A stretch of 64,000 nt of DNA from Aeromonas piscicola (GCF_000820005.1 NZ_CDBL01000004.1:29467-93466); one strand, 5' to 3'; counted from the stretch's first letter, positions 46,623-56,869 are shown. Notes: a model not told the origin generated them from the letters alone. Made by a program: numbers and translations.

Positions 46623-49001
46623 ATGGATTCAGAACAACAACAGCACCTGATTGAACAGCTCATTCCTCTGCTCAGAGAAAAAGATTTCGATGACATCTTC
46701 AATCGCCTGACACAGGACGAAAACAGCAACAGCCGTTTCCTGATCAAGATGGAGATAAAGCGCAAATGTACCCCCTGCCGGCGGGTCATCGACATGCGCG
46801 ACGAGCTGGGTGAGGAGTGCCTGGTCCATGAGTTTGAAGGGGTCACCCACTTCATGCCGGCCGAGGCCATAGGCCTGTTCCAGTCCCAGTGCTATCTGTA
46901 CCGGGATGTCTACACCCTGGGTGTAAACGAAGCGCTGCAATATTGGCAGAAACACCACCAGAGCAAGGGTGATGGTCCCTTGTTGCCCCCTGCCAGCCCG
47001 TTTCGCCAATACGATGTCAATCCCATTCCCTTCGCCAGCTACTATGGCCGGCGTCAGGAGCGGATGCACTTCAGCTCTCCCGTGCTCATCAAATTTGCCG
47101 ACGGCGACAAACTGTTTGCCAAGAGCTCGGATCTCTCCCTCGGCGGGATCCGGGTCTCGGTTCCCTATCTGCCCAACTATCAGACGGGTGCCCAGGTCGA
47201 AGTCTTCTTTACCGGGCTGGAGCGGGACCATCCCAACCCCATATTGCACCACTCGGTCAGCTATCAGATCCTGGGTGAGGAGAGCAAGGAGGGAAAGTAC
47301 TGGCTGCGACTGATCAAAACCGGCGAGCACACCAGCTTTGACCGCTTCCTGGCTGAGTTCATCGAGAACAACAAGAACCGCTATCGGGTCAGCGTCGACT
47401 ATCTGCTGTCTGCCGCCATCATCAAGGGCTACGAGCAGTTCTACCTGCCACGCATGACCGGCATGCCGCTGTTCTTCGGCTCGGGAGACAGCCCCAGCCT
47501 GGAGATAGCCCTGCGTACCGAGAACAATCAGCACATCCTCGAATACTGGCGCGATGCCAAGAACCGCGACATGCTCGCCAGCCTGTTCTCGGCGGCCCGT
47601 ATGCAATCCCTGCTGCCGGCCCCGGGCACCCTGCGGGAGACCCTGATCTACTGCTTCACTCATTCGGTGCGCAGCCACCTCTACTTTTTCTCCGCCACCC
47701 GGGAAGAGTTGCAACAGAGCGGTCTGATGTCTCTCTTCTTCCAGGTCGGTGCCCGCCGCCCCAGCTGGCGCGTATACAAGTTCAGCCTAGAGCGCTGCGA
47801 TCTGCACGAGGCCGATCTCGCCAGCCAGCAGAGCCAGGACAGCCCCCAGTTGCAAGACATGCTGCTGCAGGAGCGGCTCCGGCAGATAAACTACGTCGGC
47901 CTGCTGCAAGATATCGGCCTCGACAGCCAGCGGGAAGAGTTTCACTACGACGCCAGCGTGCAGCACAATGCCAACGATCTGCAACGCTTCGGCCATGATC
48001 TCGGGGCTGCGCCCTTCGAGATAGAGACGCTGCATTATGTGCAGTTGCGCAAAGAGGCACGCTACATCCACAAGACGGCCGTGGCCATCAAACACAACGG
48101 GCGGGCTTGGCTTGGCTGGACCCGCGACATCTCGGCCCACGGCATGCAAATAGAGCTGGAAGAGGCGTTCGAGGGAGAGAAGGATGACATAGTCACCCTG
48201 GCCCTGCCCCGCCTGCAGGAGCTCTCCAAGAGCATGGATCTGCAACGCCTCCCCTACCGGCTGGTCAGCATCAACCTGACCCGGACCGTACTGCATCTGT
48301 GTATCGAGGGGGATCCTGAGCGCCACACCGGCCGCCAGTTCTTCAGCCTGCTGATCGAGAGCAACCAGAACAAGCTCAAGGCGGCGCAGGAGCAGCGTCG
48401 TTATCGCGGCATGGCCAGGGCACTGCGCAACATCTACACCCACCATATCTTCAGCACTCCCGTCTACATCAACAAGCTGAAGGGCGCGCCCAAGCCGGCT
48501 TCGGTCGGCCATGCCCCGCAGGATCGCAGCCTGTCACGCCTGTTGCGGGCCTGCGCCGAGCAGGGGAATCAGGACAACCTCTATCCCCTGTTCCATGGGG
48601 ATCTGCTCAAGCAGCTGATCATGAATCCACTGCGCGCCATCGAACGGGAAGACAAGCCGCAGGAGGAAGAGGTCTACATCGCCAGTCTGCACACGCCGGC
48701 CGGCCTGCCCGTCTTCTCCAGCCGGCTGGCCAGCAGTTTCCAGGACATGGCGGAAAAGCGCAGCTTCATCGAGCTGGCACTGCGTCAGGGGGAGTTTTAT
48801 TCGGTACTGGTCGGCATCTCTCGCACCGGCCGACCCGATACCAACTTCATCGCCAACGAGCTGGATTACATCGCCAAGTTCGCCATCCACAAGGCCAAGA
48901 AGCTGGAGGAGGAGCTGTGGAGCGTGGTAGGGGTGGGCGAGCTGACCGATACCAGTCAGGCCACCCTGTTCCGGCTCGGCATCACCCCGCCCATCAACTG
49001 A
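46623..49001 (+). CDS. large protein with two PilZ domains, likely c-di-GMP receptor
   Basis: 792 residues, no signal peptide or clear membrane helix. First PilZ domain with R143..R147 (RRQER) and D170xS172xxG175 (DLSLGG); second with R476..R480 (RKEAR) and D502xS504xxG507 (DISAHG). Both keep the full cyclic-di-GMP binding pattern. The rest, including an N-terminal part with CTPCR and a long region between the PilZ domains, I do not recognise. In Vibrio cholerae a PilZ protein (plzC, from memory) lies between radA and serB, matching this place. ATG 46623 follows GCAGGA. Confidence 0.88.
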   Translation: MDSEQQQHLIEQLIPLLREKDFDDIFNRLTQDENSNSRFLIKMEIKRKCTPCRRVIDMRDELGEECLVHEFEGVTHFMPAEAIGLFQSQCYLYRDVYTLGVNEALQYWQKHHQSKGDGPLLPPASPFRQYDVNPIPFASYYGRRQERMHFSSPVLIKFADGDKLFAKSSDLSLGGIRVSVPYLPNYQTGAQVEVFFTGLERDHPNPILHHSVSYQILGEESKEGKYWLRLIKTGEHTSFDRFLAEFIENNKNRYRVSVDYLLSAAIIKGYEQFYLPRMTGMPLFFGSGDSPSLEIALRTENNQHILEYWRDAKNRDMLASLFSAARMQSLLPAPGTLRETLIYCFTHSVRSHLYFFSATREELQQSGLMSLFFQVGARRPSWRVYKFSLERCDLHEADLASQQSQDSPQLQDMLLQERLRQINYVGLLQDIGLDSQREEFHYDASVQHNANDLQRFGHDLGAAPFEIETLHYVQLRKEARYIHKTAVAIKHNGRAWLGWTRDISAHGMQIELEEAFEGEKDDIVTLALPRLQELSKSMDLQRLPYRLVSINLTRTVLHLCIEGDPERHTGRQFFSLLIESNQNKLKAAQEQRRYRGMARALRNIYTHHIFSTPVYINKLKGAPKPASVGHAPQDRSLSRLLRACAEQGNQDNLYPLFHGDLLKQLIMNPLRAIEREDKPQEEEVYIASLHTPAGLPVFSSRLASSFQDMAEKRSFIELALRQGEFYSVLVGISRTGRPDTNFIANELDYIAKFAIHKAKKLEEELWSVVGVGELTDTSQATLFRLGITPPIN

Positions 49002-49065
49002 GCGGCGACTCATACCAACGCTCCTGCTCAAGCGCGGATGACGGCCTGGCAAATCAGCAAGAAAA

Positions 49066-49096
49066 TAATGGCGGGCCACAGGCCCGCCATTATTTT
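49066..49096. terminator. bidirectional terminator
   Basis: ATAATGGCGGGCC / GGCCCGCCATTAT stem with an ACA loop, between the convergent PilZ and hydrolase genes; T5 follows on the plus strand. Confidence 0.83.
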
Positions 49097-49151
49097 TATC
49101 CCTATATCAACACCTCAGGATAACGGCCTGCTCCCGCCAACCTTGTCTCCA

Positions 49152-50057
49152 TCACGCCGCCTGCGGGTCGAGCAGCCACGCGAGGATCTGCGGGAAGTGA
49201 TCCTCCTGTGCCTGTGGCGCCGTCAGCATGTTGATGTGATCGTAATCAAGCCGGTTGCCGTTGTCCTTGCCAAGCCGGGTGTGGCGTGTGGCGGACCCCA
49301 TCTCGGCACTGAAGCGGCGCACGTCGGTCGGGTGCCCCAACACCTTGTCAGCCTTGGCTGAAATCATCCAGAGCGGCGGCCAGTTGACCCTGGCTGCTGC
49401 TTCGTCATAGGCAAAGCCGTCATGCGGATCCTGCCAGGGGCCGCACTTGACCCAGGGAATCGTCTCCTGCAGGTAGCGCAGCGGCTCGTCATCCGCGCCC
49501 ATCTTCAGGCTGCGGGCCGCCAGAAAACCGCTGCGCCGCGCCAGCCAGGGCGCCAGCCGATTCCAGATGAGATCCACCTTCAGCCAGCGCTCCGGGTTCT
49601 GCACCGAGACGCCTCGCTTGGTACCAAAGAACACCAGGCTGGCGATCTGCCCGGCCAATTCCGGAAAACGCACCAGGGTAGAGGCCATGATGACGCCTCC
49701 CCAGGAGTGAGCCATCCAGTGCAACTTGAAGCCGGCATGGCGCGCCGCAATCCAGCGGTGCAAGGCCGGCAGATCCTCGGTGATCAGCTCGTGCTGACCA
49801 TGCTCGGCTTGCACGGCGATGGCCGGGGTGCTCAGGCCCCGGCCACGCAGGTCGGCCACATAGACCTGATATCCGTGGCGCGCCAGGAAACAAGCCAGCC
49901 CCTTGCCCGATTCGGTATAGAAGATGCGGCCATTCTCGATGGCGCCGTGCACCATCAGGATTGGCTCTGCATGCACGGCGACCCGTGGCTGGATGTGGCG
50001 CACGTGCAGCTGGTGCTCACCACAGGGAATAAACAGGGATTGCTGTAACAGTTCCAT
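49152..50057 (-). CDS. alpha/beta-fold hydrolase
   Basis: 301 residues, no signal peptide. Oxyanion region LMVHGAIENGRIF near residue 34, nucleophile elbow AHSWGG with Ser near residue 119, acid in SAKADKVLGHPTD near residue 245 and catalytic His in YDHINML near residue 281, so the triad looks complete. Substrate unknown; lipase or esterase like. Sits 55 bases downstream of serB. Confidence 0.85.
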   Translation of the reverse strand: MELLQQSLFIPCGEHQLHVRHIQPRVAVHAEPILMVHGAIENGRIFYTESGKGLACFLARHGYQVYVADLRGRGLSTPAIAVQAEHGQHELITEDLPALHRWIAARHAGFKLHWMAHSWGGVIMASTLVRFPELAGQIASLVFFGTKRGVSVQNPERWLKVDLIWNRLAPWLARRSGFLAARSLKMGADDEPLRYLQETIPWVKCGPWQDPHDGFAYDEAAARVNWPPLWMISAKADKVLGHPTDVRRFSAEMGSATRHTRLGKDNGNRLDYDHINMLTAPQAQEDHFPQILAWLLDPQAA

Positions 50058-50111
50058 CTCGATGTGACGTCCTCCGTGACGTGGGGTCAGTTGTTCGCGG
50101 CTAATCTGGGA

Positions 50112-51122
50112 TCAGTTGCGATCCCAGCGGCGATCGCGACAGGCAAGGGCCCCCAGCAGGCAGATCACCCCTTCCAGGTCATGATGGTTTAAGGTGGCCG
50201 CAGCCTGGGCCCGCACCAGCGGCTTGGCGTGGATGGCGATGCCAAGAGCGGCCACCGCCATCATCTTGAGATCATTGGCGCCATCGCCAATGGCCACTGT
50301 CTGGGCAGGACGAATACCGAACTCTGTCGCCAGCTGTTGCAGCACTTCTGCCTTGACGCTGGCATCGACTATGCGCCCGCTCACCTGGCCGGTCAGCTGT
50401 GCCCCCTCGATTGCCAGCTCGTTGGCGAAGATGGCATCCAGCCCGAGTGCCTGCTGCAACTCACCGGCGAAACGGGTGAAACCGCCCGAGGCGATCGCCA
50501 CCTTCCAGCCTGACTGCTTGAGGGTATCGACCATCAATTGCAGGCCCGGCATCCAGGGCATCTGGGTCGCCACCTCATCGAGAATGGTGACCGGCGCCCC
50601 CGCCAGCAGGGCGACCCGATTGCGCAGGCTGTCGGAAAACTCCAGCTTGCCCTGCATGGCCGCGGCCGTCACAGCGGCCACCTGCTCGCCCACACCCGCC
50701 AGGCGGGCGATCTCGTCGATGCACTCGATCTGGATGGCGGTGGAGTCCATGTCCATCACCAGCAAGCCGGGCTCGCTCAGGGTCGGCAGCGCGGATAGAT
50801 GACAGATGTCGATGTCCCATGCCTCGGCCTTGAGCAACTGCACCAGCTCGGGGGAGAATCTGTCCGTTCCCAACAACAGCAAGGGTACCCCGGCCGGGCT
50901 GCTCGGCGGATAGAGCTGGGCCTGCATATCCTGCGCGGCCAGCGACTCGGCCAGGCGCGCCAGATGGCAGGCGGCAAGAGTCTTGCCAAACAGCACCAGC
51001 CAGGCGCCATCCAGCGGTTTGGCGACGGGCAGCAGCGCCCTTGGCGTCAATTGCCACCAAGGGGCACTGGGCAGGCACTCTGGCCACTCGGACAAGGCAG
51101 CGGGTAATTGGGACAACAGCAT
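50112..51122 (-). CDS. serB: phosphoserine phosphatase
   Basis: Last step of serine synthesis. Poorly conserved N-terminal ACT-like part to about residue 115, then the HAD domain: LLVMDMDSTAIQIECIDEIARLAG (nucleophile Asp near residue 130), the ASGGFTRF motif near residue 221 and GDGANDLKMM near residue 282. 336 residues. The frame is open far upstream to 51818, but that is the shadow of ytjB; ATG 51122 is preceded by AAGGAAGG and gives the family length. Divergent from ytjB as in Escherichia coli. Confidence 0.95.
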   Translation of the reverse strand: MLLSQLPAALSEWPECLPSAPWWQLTPRALLPVAKPLDGAWLVLFGKTLAACHLARLAESLAAQDMQAQLYPPSSPAGVPLLLLGTDRFSPELVQLLKAEAWDIDICHLSALPTLSEPGLLVMDMDSTAIQIECIDEIARLAGVGEQVAAVTAAAMQGKLEFSDSLRNRVALLAGAPVTILDEVATQMPWMPGLQLMVDTLKQSGWKVAIASGGFTRFAGELQQALGLDAIFANELAIEGAQLTGQVSGRIVDASVKAEVLQQLATEFGIRPAQTVAIGDGANDLKMMAVAALGIAIHAKPLVRAQAAATLNHHDLEGVICLLGALACRDRRWDRN

Positions 51123-51242
51123 AGAGATAGAGCCTTCCTTGGTGATCATGGGGTTAACAAAGCTGGCCCAGAGTAGCGTATTGCTTTTTGTACAGGCAAG
51201 CGCCAAGATCCCGCCACCGCTCGTCGTCAGGAGGCTCAACGC

Positions 51243-51860
51243 TTGCGTCATCTTCCCATCAAACGTGTTCTCAGTCTGGGTGCCGGCATCTTGCTCGGCC
51301 TCTGGGTGCTCGGTGTGCTCATCCATATGCAGGGCGAGAGCCAGGCCTCGCTGCACAGCGAGGCGCGCAACCGTGCTCAGGCGCTGGTCGCCTATGCCTC
51401 CCGCGACATGAAGCGCTGGATCAAGGAGGACAAGAACAGCGAGCTGGAACGGCTGGCCCAGGATCTGGCCGCCGAGCCCGAGATCCTTGATGCGACCCTC
51501 TACGATGCCCGTGGCATCCCCCTCGCCCAATCGGATGCCGCCGTGCCACTGGACAGCCTGCTGCCCATCGGCGACAACAACAAATCGGTACCGGAGCAGG
51601 GCAAGGGACGCATCCAGTTTGTGCAGGAGATCCTGGATGGGGAGCAAACCATTGGCTACCTGCGCATCACCCTGGAAGAGCAGCAACTGCTGGCGGACAA
51701 GGACACCCGACTCAAGGTGATACAGGAGAAACAGCGGCTGATGCTGCTGGTGGCGCTGCTCGCCGGCCTGCTCATCTCCTACGGCGTGCGCCGCAACTAC
51801 ATGCGGGTGCGCAAGCACAAAAAGAAGAGCCCGCCCTCATCGGATACGCCGGCAAGCTGA
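51243..51860 (+). CDS. ytjB: AhpA/YtjB family membrane protein
   Basis: 205 residues. Basic N-terminus, membrane helix near residues 9-28, periplasmic domain of about 130 residues, second membrane helix near 165-182 and a basic cytoplasmic tail (RRNYMRVRKHKKKS). Function is unclear. The start is a TTG: AGGAGG lies eight bases upstream and no ATG is suitably placed. Same divergent pairing with serB as in Escherichia coli (ytjB/smp). Confidence 0.87.
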   Translation: MRHLPIKRVLSLGAGILLGLWVLGVLIHMQGESQASLHSEARNRAQALVAYASRDMKRWIKEDKNSELERLAQDLAAEPEILDATLYDARGIPLAQSDAAVPLDSLLPIGDNNKSVPEQGKGRIQFVQEILDGEQTIGYLRITLEEQQLLADKDTRLKVIQEKQRLMLLVALLAGLLISYGVRRNYMRVRKHKKKSPPSSDTPAS

Positions 51861-51886
51861 ACCGGCAACAGGCAGTCGGCTCATAA

Positions 51887-51918
51887 AAAAACGGCGACCC
51901 GAGGGTCGCCGTTTTGCA
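51887..51918. terminator. bidirectional terminator between ytjB and deoD
   Basis: AACGGCGACCC / GGGTCGCCGTT stem with A6 and T4 flanks. Confidence 0.87.
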
Positions 51919-51933
51919 TGATGTGAATGGGGA

Positions 51934-52650
51934 TTACTTGTCGCCCAGCAGGACGGAGTCCAGCGCGATTTCGATCATGTCGTTGAAGGTCAGCTGACGC
52001 TCTTCGGAGGTGGTCTGCTCGCCGGTACGGATATGGTCGGAGACGGTGCAGATGGTCAGTGCCTTGGCACCGTACTCTGCGGCTACGCCGTAGATACCGG
52101 CGGCTTCCATCTCGACACCCAGGATGCCGTACTTTTCCATGACGTCGAACATGGAGGGATCCGGGGTGTAGAACAGGTCGGCGGAGAAGATGTTACCCAC
52201 ACGCACGGCAACGCCCTTGTTCTTGGCGGCTTGCACGGCATTGGCAACCAGGCCGAAGTCGGCGATGGCGGCGAAGTCGTGATCCTTGAAGCGCAGACGG
52301 TTGACCTTGGAATCGGTACAGGCACCCATGCCGATCACTACGTCGCGCAGTTTCACGTCTTCACGCACGGCGCCACAGGAGCCCACGCGGATCAGGGTCT
52401 TCACACCGTAGTCGGTGATCAGCTCTTTGGCATAGATGGAGCAGGACGGGATGCCCATACCGTGGCCCATGACGGAGATGCGACGGCCCTTATAGGTACC
52501 GGTGAAGCCGAGCATGCTGCGCACGTCGCACACCTGCTCGACGTTCTCCAGGAAGGTTTCGGCGATGTACTTGGCGCGCAGGGGGTCGCCCGGCATCAGC
52601 ACTGTATCAGCAAAGGCGCCATCTTTCGCATTGATATGAGGAGTTGCCAT
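51934..52650 (-). CDS. deoD: purine nucleoside phosphorylase, DeoD type
   Basis: Hexameric enzyme that splits purine (deoxy)nucleosides with phosphate into base and (deoxy)ribose 1-phosphate. N-terminal [47 protein letters not shown] near residue 62, phosphate loop VGSCGAV near residue 88 and the base-site [10 protein letters not shown] near residue 178. 238 residues. Last gene of the deo cluster. Confidence 0.97.
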   Translation of the reverse strand: MATPHINAKDGAFADTVLMPGDPLRAKYIAETFLENVEQVCDVRSMLGFTGTYKGRRISVMGHGMGIPSCSIYAKELITDYGVKTLIRVGSCGAVREDVKLRDVVIGMGACTDSKVNRLRFKDHDFAAIADFGLVANAVQAAKNKGVAVRVGNIFSADLFYTPDPSMFDVMEKYGILGVEMEAAGIYGVAAEYGAKALTICTVSDHIRTGEQTTSEERQLTFNDMIEIALDSVLLGDK

Positions 52651-52697
52651 TCTCTTGATTCCTTCACACTAGGTTGAGTTTTATTGTCTTTATTGGT

Positions 52698-52719
52698 TGC
52701 CCGCCACCGAGGTGACGGG
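52698..52719 (-). promoter_or_regulatory. intercistronic hairpin between deoB and deoD
   Basis: GCCCGTCACC / GGTGGCGGGC stem (one G-T pair) with no T tract. It could stabilise the upstream mRNA or attenuate deoD. Confidence 0.45.
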
Positions 52720-52804
52720 CGAGTAAATTACAGGAGGCGAGTGCCGCACTGCAACCTGGGCAGGCCCTGCAGAATAGACCGCAAGGCGCCGCCCGATATC
52801 GGCC

Positions 52805-54013
52805 TTACAGGAAGCTGGTACCGTATTGCAGCTTGGGCAGACCGTGGTACGCCGCTATGCTCTGGCCTATGTCGGCAAAGGTCTCGCGACGACCGACGGA
52901 GCCGGCCTTGACCGGCTTGCCGAAGAACAGCACCGGAATGTATTCGCGGGTGTGGTCGGTGCCCCCCCAGGTCGGATCGCAGCCGTGGTCGGCGGTCAGC
53001 ACCACCACGTCGCCGTCCTGCAGTATCTCGAACAGCTCCGGCAGGCGGGAGTCGAAGTACTCCAGCGCATCGGCGTAGCCCTTGACGTCACGACGGTGAC
53101 CGTAGGAGGAGTCGAAGTCGACGAAGTTGGTGAAGACGATAGTGTTGTCACCGGCCGCTTTCACCTCTTCCAGAGTGCGATCCCACAGCTCGGTCAGGCC
53201 CGTGCCCTTCACCTGCTTGGTGATGCCCTGGTTGGCATAGATGTCGGCGATCTTGCCGATGGAGACCACCTGGCCACCCGCTTCTTTCATGTAATCCAGC
53301 ACGGTCGGCGCCGGCGGCAGCACTGAGTAGTCGTGACGGTTGCCGGTGCGCTTGAAGTTGCCCTTGCCGCTGCCCACGAACGGACGCGCGATGACGCGGC
53401 CTATGTTGTAGGGCTCCAGCAGCTCGCGCACTATGTGGCACAGCTCATAAAGCTTCTCGAGACCGTAGGTCTCTTCGTGACAGGCGATCTGGAACACTGA
53501 GTCGGCAGAGGTGTAGAGGATCGGCTTGCCGGTGCGCATGTGCTCTTCGCCCAGATCATCCAGCACCTGGGTACCGGAGGCGTGGCAGTTGCCGAGGTAA
53601 CCGGACAGACCCGCCTTCTCGACGATGGCGTCCAGCAGCTCCTGCGGGAAGCTGTTGTGGTGATCGGTGAAGTAACCCCACTCGAACAGCACGGGCACGC
53701 CGGCAATCTCCCAGTGGCCAGACGGGGTGTCCTTACCGGAGGAGAGCTCCTGGGCGAAACCGTAGGCACCGACAACCTCGATATCCTTCTTCAAGCCTGC
53801 CGGGAAGTAGCCGGAGGCCAGCTCACCGGCATGCCCCAGACCCAGCTTGTTCAGGTTCGGCAGATTGAGGGCGCCACGGCCTTCAATCTCACCGGCGGCA
53901 CAGGCCTTGGCGATATGGCCAAGGGTGTTGGCGCCCACATCTCCGAACTTGTCGGCATCGGCGGCGGCGCCAATACCGAAAGAGTCCATCATCAGAATAA
54001 AGGTACGTTTCAT
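52805..54013 (-). CDS. deoB: phosphopentomutase
   Basis: Converts deoxyribose 1-phosphate to deoxyribose 5-phosphate, joining the phosphorylases to DeoC. Alkaline-phosphatase-fold metal enzyme. Metal sites seen: [25 protein letters not shown] near the start and [24 protein letters not shown] near residue 330. 402 residues. Confidence 0.97.
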   Translation of the reverse strand: MKRTFILMMDSFGIGAAADADKFGDVGANTLGHIAKACAAGEIEGRGALNLPNLNKLGLGHAGELASGYFPAGLKKDIEVVGAYGFAQELSSGKDTPSGHWEIAGVPVLFEWGYFTDHHNSFPQELLDAIVEKAGLSGYLGNCHASGTQVLDDLGEEHMRTGKPILYTSADSVFQIACHEETYGLEKLYELCHIVRELLEPYNIGRVIARPFVGSGKGNFKRTGNRHDYSVLPPAPTVLDYMKEAGGQVVSIGKIADIYANQGITKQVKGTGLTELWDRTLEEVKAAGDNTIVFTNFVDFDSSYGHRRDVKGYADALEYFDSRLPELFEILQDGDVVVLTADHGCDPTWGGTDHTREYIPVLFFGKPVKAGSVGRRETFADIGQSIAAYHGLPKLQYGTSFL

Positions 54014-54027
54014 GGGACTTCCCCTTG

Positions 54028-55359
54028 TTACAAATCAGCCAGACCGATGCGACGGTAGACCTCAGGCAGGGCCTGGGGTTGAGTGTCACCGATCTTGACA
54101 GCCGCCTGCACCATGCTGGCAGCCTGAGCAAATTGCTCTTCGGTTTGAGCGTGGATCAGGGCAATCGGCTTGTCAGCATCGACGCTCTGGCCCAGGCGGA
54201 TAAAGTCGGTCAGACCGACGGCGTAATCGAGTTTGTCGCCGGCGGCGCGACGACCTCCCCCCATGGCGACCACGGCCAGCCCCAGCTCCCGGGTATCCAT
54301 GGCCGTCACGAAGCCGGCATTGGCCGCATACACGGGGCGCACAATGGCAGCCTTGGGCAGGTGACTATCATAACGCTCCATGAAGTCGGACGGACCGCCG
54401 AGGCCGGTCACCATGCGACCGAAGATCTCGGCAGCCTTGCCGTTGTCGAGCACCGCCTGCAGCTTGCGACGGGCATCGGCATCGTCGCTGGCCAGATGGG
54501 CGGAGATCAGCATCTCGGCGCACAGGCTCATGGTGACTTCGTGAATGCGCGGGTTGCGGTACTCACCTGTCAGGTAGCGCACGGCTTCGCGCACTTCCAC
54601 CCCGTTGCCTGCGCTGGAGGCCAGCACCTGGTTCATGTCGGTCAGCAAGGCCGAGGTACGGCAACCGGCACCGTTGGCCACGGCCACTATGCTCTTGGCC
54701 AGCTCTTCGGAGGCTTCAAACGTCGGCATGAAGGCACCTGAGCCCACCTTGACGTCCATCACCAGGGCTTCCAGCCCGGAGGCAAGCTTCTTGGAGAGGA
54801 TGGAGCCGGTGATCATGGCGATGGATTCAACGGTGGCCGTGATATCGCGTACCGCATAGATACGCTTGTCAGCCGGGGCGAGATCGCCGGTTTGGCCTAT
54901 GATGGCGACACCCGCCTCTTTCACCACTTTCAGGAAACGATCGTTGTCGACCGAGGTCTGGTAGCCTGGGATGGCATCCAGCTTGTCCAGAGTACCACCG
55001 GTATGACCCAGGCCACGACCGGAGATCATGGGCACGAAGCCACCGCAGGCGGCGACCATGGGGCCCAGCATCAGGGAGACCACATCACCCACACCACCGG
55101 TGGAGTGCTTGTCGACAATCGGGCCACCCAGGTTGAGGTGATCCCAGTTCAATACCATGCCGGAGTCGCGCATGGCGCAGGTCAGGGCAACCCGCTCATC
55201 CATGGTCATGTCTTTGAAGTAGACCGCCATGGCGAGTGCCGCAATCTGGCCCTCGCCTATGGTGTTGTTGGTAATGCCCTGAACGAAGAATTGAATCTCT
55301 TGGGTACTGAGCGCTTCACCGTTGCGCTTCTTGCGAATAATTTCTTGAGGCAAAAACAT
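54028..55359 (-). CDS. deoA: thymidine phosphorylase
   Basis: Cleaves thymidine to thymine and deoxyribose 1-phosphate. Signature [45 protein letters not shown] near residue 83, phosphate and base sites included. 443 residues. Fourteen bases after it deoB begins. Confidence 0.97.
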   Translation of the reverse strand: MFLPQEIIRKKRNGEALSTQEIQFFVQGITNNTIGEGQIAALAMAVYFKDMTMDERVALTCAMRDSGMVLNWDHLNLGGPIVDKHSTGGVGDVVSLMLGPMVAACGGFVPMISGRGLGHTGGTLDKLDAIPGYQTSVDNDRFLKVVKEAGVAIIGQTGDLAPADKRIYAVRDITATVESIAMITGSILSKKLASGLEALVMDVKVGSGAFMPTFEASEELAKSIVAVANGAGCRTSALLTDMNQVLASSAGNGVEVREAVRYLTGEYRNPRIHEVTMSLCAEMLISAHLASDDADARRKLQAVLDNGKAAEIFGRMVTGLGGPSDFMERYDSHLPKAAIVRPVYAANAGFVTAMDTRELGLAVVAMGGGRRAAGDKLDYAVGLTDFIRLGQSVDADKPIALIHAQTEEQFAQAASMVQAAVKIGDTQPQALPEVYRRIGLADL

Positions 55360-55435
55360 CTTTCATTCCCTCCGCCATTGCTGGCGTCACATAAGCCGTT
55401 ATCCCTGCCCGCGCGCCGTCTGGCGGGGGCATAAC

Positions 55436-55456
55436 AGGGCGAGCCGAGCTCGCCCT
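55436..55456 (-). promoter_or_regulatory. intercistronic hairpin between deoC and deoA
   Basis: AGGGCGAGC / GCTCGCCCT stem with a three-base loop just after the deoC stop, no T tract. Likely an mRNA-stabilising or attenuating element. Confidence 0.5.
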
Positions 55457-55465
55457 CTCATCAAC

Positions 55466-56239
55466 TTAGTAACCGCTGGTGTTGGCAGGTTTGTCGCCAT
55501 GCCCCAGCGTGGCCAGCAGGCTGGCCAACAGGCTGGATGCACCAAAGCGGAAGGTACGGGCACAGACCCAGTCTTTGCCCAGGATCTCTTCGGCCATGGC
55601 GAGGTACTGACCCGCCACGGCGGCATCTTTTACGCCACCGGCCGGCTTGAAGCCGACTTTCGGGTTCTTGGCCTTGATCACTTCCATCATGATGCGGGCC
55701 GCTTCCGGGGTCGCATTGACCGGCACTTTACCGGTGGAGGTCTTGATGAAATCGGCACCGGCGTCGATGGAGATCTCGGAAGCACGACGGATCAGCGCCT
55801 CTTCTTTCAGTTCACCTGTCTCGATGATCACTTTCAGCAGTGCCTTGTCGCCACAGGCTTCCTTACAAGCTTTGACCAGATCGAAGCCAACCTGTTCATT
55901 GCCAGCCATGAAGGCGCGGTACGGGAACACCACGTCCACTTCGTCGGCACCGTAGGCGACGGCGGCACGGGTCTCGGCTACGGCGATCTCGATGTCGTCG
56001 TTGCCATGGGGGAAGTTGGTCACGGTCGCGATGCGCACGTCGGCGGCGCCGATGTCACGCAGGGTTTTGCGAGCGATGGGGATGAAACGGGGGTAAATGC
56101 AGACGGCGGCGGTCAGGCCGGCCGGAGACTTGGCCTTGCGGCACAGGTCTATGACCTTCTGATCGGTGTCATCATCGTTCAGGGTGGTCAGGTCCATCAG
56201 GTTCAGGGCGCGTTGGGCGGCCAGTTTCAGATCAGTCAT
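55466..56239 (-). CDS. deoC: deoxyribose-phosphate aldolase
   Basis: Splits deoxyribose 5-phosphate into acetaldehyde and glyceraldehyde 3-phosphate, ending nucleoside catabolism in glycolysis. Class I aldolase: Schiff-base Lys in the [10 protein letters not shown]...[14 protein letters not shown] region (FIKTS near residue 170) and a second Lys in [10 protein letters not shown] near residue 205. 257 residues from ATG 56239, which has GGAG six bases upstream. First gene of deoCABD. Confidence 0.97.
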   Translation of the reverse strand: MTDLKLAAQRALNLMDLTTLNDDDTDQKVIDLCRKAKSPAGLTAAVCIYPRFIPIARKTLRDIGAADVRIATVTNFPHGNDDIEIAVAETRAAVAYGADEVDVVFPYRAFMAGNEQVGFDLVKACKEACGDKALLKVIIETGELKEEALIRRASEISIDAGADFIKTSTGKVPVNATPEAARIMMEVIKAKNPKVGFKPAGGVKDAAVAGQYLAMAEEILGKDWVCARTFRFGASSLLASLLATLGHGDKPANTSGY

Positions 56240-56491
56240 TCTATTCTCCAAAGTCTCGATTTAATCCTGCTTCCAGGGGCGAGCGCCTGCTTGTCGCAAC
56301 GCAACCAGCAAGACACGACTCCCAAGGATACGGGAATGGAATTACAGCGCGCATGCACAGGCAATATGGCTGTAAATAAGGCAAGAGCCCTGTCACTTTC
56401 TTACAAAAGTGCGGACTTGGTTCCATGAAGACTTGAGAAAGGCCGACAACTGCTGACCCGACTTCCCAATCAATTCCATTTGACCGCCAAC

Positions 56492-56508
56492 ACCCGATTT
56501 GATCGGGT
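56492..56508. promoter_or_regulatory. palindromic operator candidate upstream of deoC
   Basis: ACCCGAT-TTG-ATCGGGT, a perfect 7-bp inverted repeat about 255 bases upstream of deoC. It does not match the Escherichia coli DeoR consensus. The 380-base gap between xapX and deoC otherwise holds only the inverted repeat at 56573. Confidence 0.5.
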
Positions 56509-56572
56509 ATTAGTCAATGCCAGCACCCTGCTGGCAATGCCTATTTCAGCCGAGATACCCCGTGTTTGCAAG

Positions 56573-56617
56573 CCGGATTTGCCAATTTCAGAGGTACCTC
56601 ACATCTGGCAAATCCGG
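56573..56617. promoter_or_regulatory. 12-bp inverted repeat upstream of deoC
   Basis: CCGGATTTGCCA and TGGCAAATCCGG separated by 21 bases, 15 bases after the xapX stop. No T tract, so it is not an obvious terminator; a regulator site or RNA hairpin is possible. Confidence 0.5.
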
Positions 56618-56631
56618 TACTGAAAAGTGCG

Positions 56632-56802
56632 TTAAGAGAAGAAGCGTGTGAGTATCCAGGAGTACGCCAGCCCCCCCAGATAGACCCCGACTATCCCCAT
56701 TACCCCGGACAGAACGGGTGGGGCCGGGATCGGCAATTTGAGGAAAGAAAACAACAAGCCAACGATAAAGCCGGCCGCCATCGCCAGTAGCACTTCATTC
56801 AT
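56632..56802 (-). CDS. xapX: XapX domain membrane protein (DUF1427)
   Basis: 56 residues with two hydrophobic helices; begins MNEVLLAMAAGFIVGLLFSF and contains the LPIPAPPVLSGVMGIVGVYLG motif of XapX. The name comes from a xanthosine-linked region; function is unknown. GGAGG precedes the ATG at 56802; an upstream ATG at 56823 is in frame but has no ribosome site. Lies between nupC and deoC. Confidence 0.88.
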   Translation of the reverse strand: MNEVLLAMAAGFIVGLLFSFLKLPIPAPPVLSGVMGIVGVYLGGLAYSWILTRFFS

Positions 56803-56869
56803 ATAACCTCCGATTTGACTCATTTTATTATTAGTTTAGAAAGGAAAACGGTTGTCACCGCTCCAAACG

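Noticed and set aside
51123..51818. N-terminal extension of serB by over 200 codons
   Set aside because: The extension runs antisense to ytjB, which has a perfect ribosome site; the ATG at 51122 gives the family length.
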